Shown here in pieces: positions 42,428-44,779 of a DNA stretch of 44,779 nt (position 1 is the stretch's first letter; each line of letters begins with the position of its first letter). The notes below the pieces were generated by a model. The model had not been told where the DNA came from. It saw only the letters and a program-made list of their open reading frames with translations, and searched no databases. The stretch comes from Planctomycetota bacterium (GTDB lineage Bacteria > Planctomycetota > Phycisphaerae > WQYP01): assembly GCA_021800165.1 (NCBI GenBank), contig JAJYZF010000029.1:1-44779 (forward strand), written 5' to 3'. The translations under genes were made by a program, and so were the position numbers.

Positions 42428-43426
42428 GTGGCGCTGATGAAAAAAGTCATTGCAACAGTGTTGATTCCTCCCAACACCAGCCCGGCGGTGGCGCGACTGC
42501 CGATCGCCTGTTTTGAGTTTAATCACCCGATGATTCCCGCCACCCGGTTTGCCTGGCACCATCCGCCGGAACAAACCAATGCCCAGACCTTTTTTATTCA
42601 AGCCCAGCAGCGGCGCATCGCCTTTCGGCTGCTGCGGGCGATTGGCACGCAGAGCCGACGGCCAGTGTTGATGTTGCTCCACGGCATGGGTCTGCATATT
42701 GCCTCCTTTTACGGCATTGCCGGGTATGTGCTGCGCACGCATGACCTGCTTTTGGTGGATTACAACAGTTATGCCGCAGACGAAGGTTGGCCTGTGGGCG
42801 GCGTGAGCCTGCGGGAAATGGTTGCCGATGCCATGCGCGTGCCCGCAGCCCTGCAAATACCGCAGTTGGCGGTGGGCGGTTCAAGCTTGGGCGGTGGAAT
42901 GAGCCTGATGGCGGCCCTGGACTTTCCACAGCGGGTTACCGCCGTGACAATTTTTAATCCGGCCTATTATCCGCAGGAATTGCCCACTTTTTATCGCATC
43001 CTCCGGGTGCCCATACTGGGTGAACTGGTGGTGTCTGCCATGAAACCCGAGCAATTGGTGTGCGGCATTGCCGCCGTCGGCTACGATCATCCAGAGGCCA
43101 TGCACCAGGAATTGCTGCGCGTTTACCGCCAGAATATGCGGCCACTGGCCAATCGGCTGCGGTTGATGGATGCCATCCGGGCGCTGCCCACGCGCCCGGC
43201 GGAAATCCAGAGTTTTCTGGCTCAGGCCCGGCAATTAACGCAGCCGGTGCTGGTCATCTGGGGCCGGCTCGATACCCTCCTGGCGCCAGGTACCGGTGAA
43301 AAACTCAAAAAAGACTTGCCCAACCTGGTTTTTTATGAATTTCCCCAATTATCGCACCTGCCGCACGAAGAGGCCCCGGATGCGGTTGGACCGCTGTTGG
43401 AAAAGTTTTTAATTGACATTGGCTAA
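42428..43426 (+). CDS. Alpha/beta hydrolase
   Basis: GTG 42428 or ATG 42437 are possible starts; the longer form has 332 residues. Family motifs: oxyanion-hole region LMLLHGMGLH, nucleophile elbow GGSSLGGG (Ser), catalytic Asp in VIWGRLDTLLAPG and catalytic His in FPQLSHLPHEEAP. The enzyme is cytoplasmic, as no signal peptide is seen. Substrate cannot be inferred. It follows the MoxR operon after 39 bp. Confidence 0.88.
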   Translation: MALMKKVIATVLIPPNTSPAVARLPIACFEFNHPMIPATRFAWHHPPEQTNAQTFFIQAQQRRIAFRLLRAIGTQSRRPVLMLLHGMGLHIASFYGIAGYVLRTHDLLLVDYNSYAADEGWPVGGVSLREMVADAMRVPAALQIPQLAVGGSSLGGGMSLMAALDFPQRVTAVTIFNPAYYPQELPTFYRILRVPILGELVVSAMKPEQLVCGIAAVGYDHPEAMHQELLRVYRQNMRPLANRLRLMDAIRALPTRPAEIQSFLAQARQLTQPVLVIWGRLDTLLAPGTGEKLKKDLPNLVFYEFPQLSHLPHEEAPDAVGPLLEKFLIDIG

Positions 43427-43440
43427 CGGCGGATTAAGAT
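43413..43440 (+). promoter_or_regulatory. Candidate sigma70 promoter of the STAS gene
   Basis: TTGACA (43413-43418), a 16-base spacer and TAAGAT (43435-43440), at the end of the hydrolase gene. The -10 hexamer is the same as in the candidate promoter at 23726. The STAS start lies about 60 to 85 bases further on. Confidence 0.5.
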
Positions 43441-43499
43441 AATAGTGGTGTCGTTGCGCATGTGCGGGCGAGGTCGTTGGGCGTATGCCGGGAGCTGTA

Positions 43500-43913
43500 A
43501 TGAGTGCGTCTTTTGGAGATTCAACCATGCAACAGGACGCTGCCCGTCTAAAAGTAACGCGCGAAGGCGACATCGTGCAGGTGGAATTCACCAGCCGCAA
43601 GATTCTCGATGAAGGCAATATCGCTGAAATTGGGGATCAATTGTCGGTCTTGGTGGAAGCCGAACACCGCCCCCGGTTGATCATTTCTTTTGCCGGGGTG
43701 GACCATCTTTCCTCCGCCGCTCTTGGCACCCTCATCACCATCAACAATAAAGTGAAAAATCGGGATGGACAGTTGCGCCTGTGCAACATCAACCCGCAGA
43801 TTTATGAAGTATTTTTGATCACAAAGCTTAATACTCTCTTCCATATTTATCCGACAATAAAGGAGGCTTTGGAAAGCCTGCGCAGTGGATCGCAGGTGGG
43901 CCGGCTGCAATAG
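43500..43913 (+). CDS. STAS-domain anti-sigma factor antagonist
   Basis: The start may be ATG 43500 or ATG 43527 (GGAG eight bases before the latter). The product has 128-137 residues. The STAS fold is visible: a beta start (VQVEFTSRKILDEGNIAEIG), LIISFAGVDHLSSAALGTLI with a conserved serine as phosphorylation site, and RLCNINPQIYEVFLITKL. Such proteins bind an HATPase anti-sigma factor until phosphorylated. Its likely partner is encoded 160 bp downstream. Confidence 0.9.
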   Translation: MSASFGDSTMQQDAARLKVTREGDIVQVEFTSRKILDEGNIAEIGDQLSVLVEAEHRPRLIISFAGVDHLSSAALGTLITINNKVKNRDGQLRLCNINPQIYEVFLITKLNTLFHIYPTIKEALESLRSGSQVGRLQ

Positions 43914-44073
43914 CCGCCGGTACCGTGAATGGCGTATTTTATCGGATGGCGTACCCCCTGGCTCATGGGGGCTGTGTTGATGGTGGTTTAACAAAGGGCT
44001 TCACCCAAACGCGGGGCAACGCAAACAGCGATGTCTAAATCAGGAGCAGGGAATCTCCCAGGAGTGCCCAAGG

Positions 44074-44628
44074 ATGCGGCCGGTATTCGCGCGGGTAGTT
44101 ACAGGCACGCTTATGAAACACTTAAAGTTACAAGCCGGGCCGCGGGGGCAGCGGCAATCACGTGAAAAATCCGTCGGGCTCTGGTGCACGGAAGAATTTC
44201 CCAGCGAAATGCCGGAAGGTCGGCGGGTTGAAGAAAAAATACTCTCTCAATGTCGCAAACATGGTTATGGCCAGCGCGACCTTTTTGCTTTGAAGCTGGC
44301 ACTGGAAGAAGCCATCAGCAATGCCATTCGGCACGGTAACAAATGCACGCCGGGTAAACATGTGCGGGTTAAATATCGTATTACCCGGCAGCGTGTTGAT
44401 GTGATGGTGGAGGATGAAGGCCACGGGTTTGACCCCGCCGTACTGCCCGATCCCACCGCCGATGAGAATCTCCAGCGGTGCTGTGGCCGCGGGGTGTTGT
44501 TGATGCGTGCGTATATGAACAACGTGGTCTTTAGCCCCGCTGGTAACAGCGTCACGCTTACCAAGTTCAACGAAAGCTCTTCCTCCAGCGATACGCCGCT
44601 AAGTACCACCACCGTGGCTTTCGGCTAA
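44074..44628 (+). CDS. RsbW-like HATPase (anti-sigma factor / serine kinase)
   Basis: ATG 44074 (AGGAG upstream) gives 184 residues; ATG 44113 is an alternative. GHKL motifs: N-box LEEAISNAIRHGNK, G1 box VEDEGHGFDP, G2 box GRGVLLMRAYMNNVVF. This is the anti-sigma kinase type of HATPase, expected to phosphorylate the STAS protein and bind a sigma factor in a partner switch. No sigma factor gene is next to it. A serine-rich tail (SSSSSDTPLSTTTV) extends past the usual end. Confidence 0.9.
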   Translation: MRPVFARVVTGTLMKHLKLQAGPRGQRQSREKSVGLWCTEEFPSEMPEGRRVEEKILSQCRKHGYGQRDLFALKLALEEAISNAIRHGNKCTPGKHVRVKYRITRQRVDVMVEDEGHGFDPAVLPDPTADENLQRCCGRGVLLMRAYMNNVVFSPAGNSVTLTKFNESSSSSDTPLSTTTVAFG

Positions 44629-44667
44629 ACAAAGGGGTCAGGTACGAATGGCCTTCCTTAAGCAGGG
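44629..44667. repeat. Probable IS end
   Basis: The motif aaaggggtcaggtacgaatgg just after the HATPase stop resembles the terminal ends of IS4-type elements and lies directly downstream of a transposase fragment on the other strand. The opposite end is outside the window. Confidence 0.4.
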
Positions 44668-44779
44668 CTAACATGCGGCACCGGCGCTTCTGGCCAGTTG
44701 TCGTCGGGCTTGCTGGCGTGGCACGGTCAACAGGGCGATGGGTTTAGCGCGGCGTTTGACGGCCCGTGGTTCATAACGA
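44668..44779 (-). CDS. IS4-like transposase, C-terminus only (runs off the window)
   Basis: The last 36 codons read RYEPRAVKRRAKPIALLTVP, then RQQARRQLARSAGAAC and a stop at 44668. The pattern [RF]-[YF]-E-P-R-x-x-K-R-R-x-K-x-x-x-L-[LM]-x-x-P-R is the recognisable C-terminus of IS4-family transposases. The gene enters from beyond the right edge. Confidence 0.6.
   Translation of the reverse strand, partial: RYEPRAVKRRAKPIALLTVPRQQARRQLARSAGAAC

Noticed and set aside
43940..43985. Hairpin ccccc/ggggg after the STAS gene as terminator
   Set aside because: The stem is short and no T-tract follows, so a terminator cannot be supported.
1..44779. CRISPR arrays, tRNA or rRNA genes
   Set aside because: No regularly spaced short repeats and no tRNA-like T-arm with a matching acceptor stem were noticed by eye. 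A dedicated search was not possible.

Overview
The window is GC-rich bacterial DNA. Its gene content points to a Planctomycetota bacterium, most likely of the Phycisphaerae type and with an anaerobic metabolism. This is inferred from a MoxR/DUF58/BatA-like/DUF4175-like operon, two Gfo/Idh/MocA oxidoreductases, secreted low-similarity proteins, frequent TTG and GTG starts, and a complete Hdr-Mvh hydrogenase operon. No rRNA or tRNA gene was seen, so the taxonomy rests on gene content only.

Positions 1-10,090 (all minus strand) form an accessory island: a graveyard or reservoir of orphan Rhs C-terminal tips. Five ORFs share a short Rhs-core end (consensus NTYQFVMxNPV..DPSG) and a sixth tip has lost it. 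Four have a different tip domain followed directly by a candidate immunity gene. Two are stubs with no tip: one abuts a PIN-type toxin-antitoxin pair, the other ends close to the start of an IS630-like transposase at the left edge. Copies of a dispersed repeat lie at cassette joints. One toxin carries an in-frame amber codon and another a frameshift. A tandem-RDD membrane protein and a Sel1-repeat lipoprotein sit inside the array, flanked by a 167-bp direct repeat made of the 3' end of the Sel1 gene. Positions 10,090-10,660 are non-coding, with GC-rich hairpins and an operator-like pair of dyads.

Positions 10,665-17,180 (plus) encode hdrC-hdrB-hdrA-mvhD-mvhG-mvhA, the heterodisulfide-reductase-like electron-bifurcating complex with a group 3c [NiFe] hydrogenase. 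Then come argB, argF (arginine synthesis) and rph (RNase PH), a 173-bp element with 25-bp terminal inverted repeats, and a small secreted protein with a clear rho-independent terminator.

Positions 20,948-23,325 (minus) hold a Gfo/Idh/MocA oxidoreductase followed by a secreted protein of unknown function. Positions 23,847-27,483 (plus) carry a membrane-anchored coiled-coil protein, a 46-residue membrane protein, mreB and a divergent mreC, a cell-shape region. An AraC-type regulator (minus) diverges from a second Gfo/Idh/MocA oxidoreductase (plus). Next are two tandem paralogues of a small secreted protein that share an almost identical long leader and signal peptide but differ in the mature part.

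Positions 31,159-42,388 are a long operon: MoxR ATPase, DUF58 protein, BatA-like membrane protein, a large membrane protein with VWA-like and glutamine-amidotransferase-like parts, a 1205-residue DUF4175-like coiled-coil protein with a polyglycine tract, and a small secreted protein. An alpha/beta hydrolase, a STAS-domain anti-sigma antagonist and an RsbW-like HATPase follow. The right edge holds the 3' end of an IS4-like transposase on the minus strand. Thus both window edges fall in insertion sequences.
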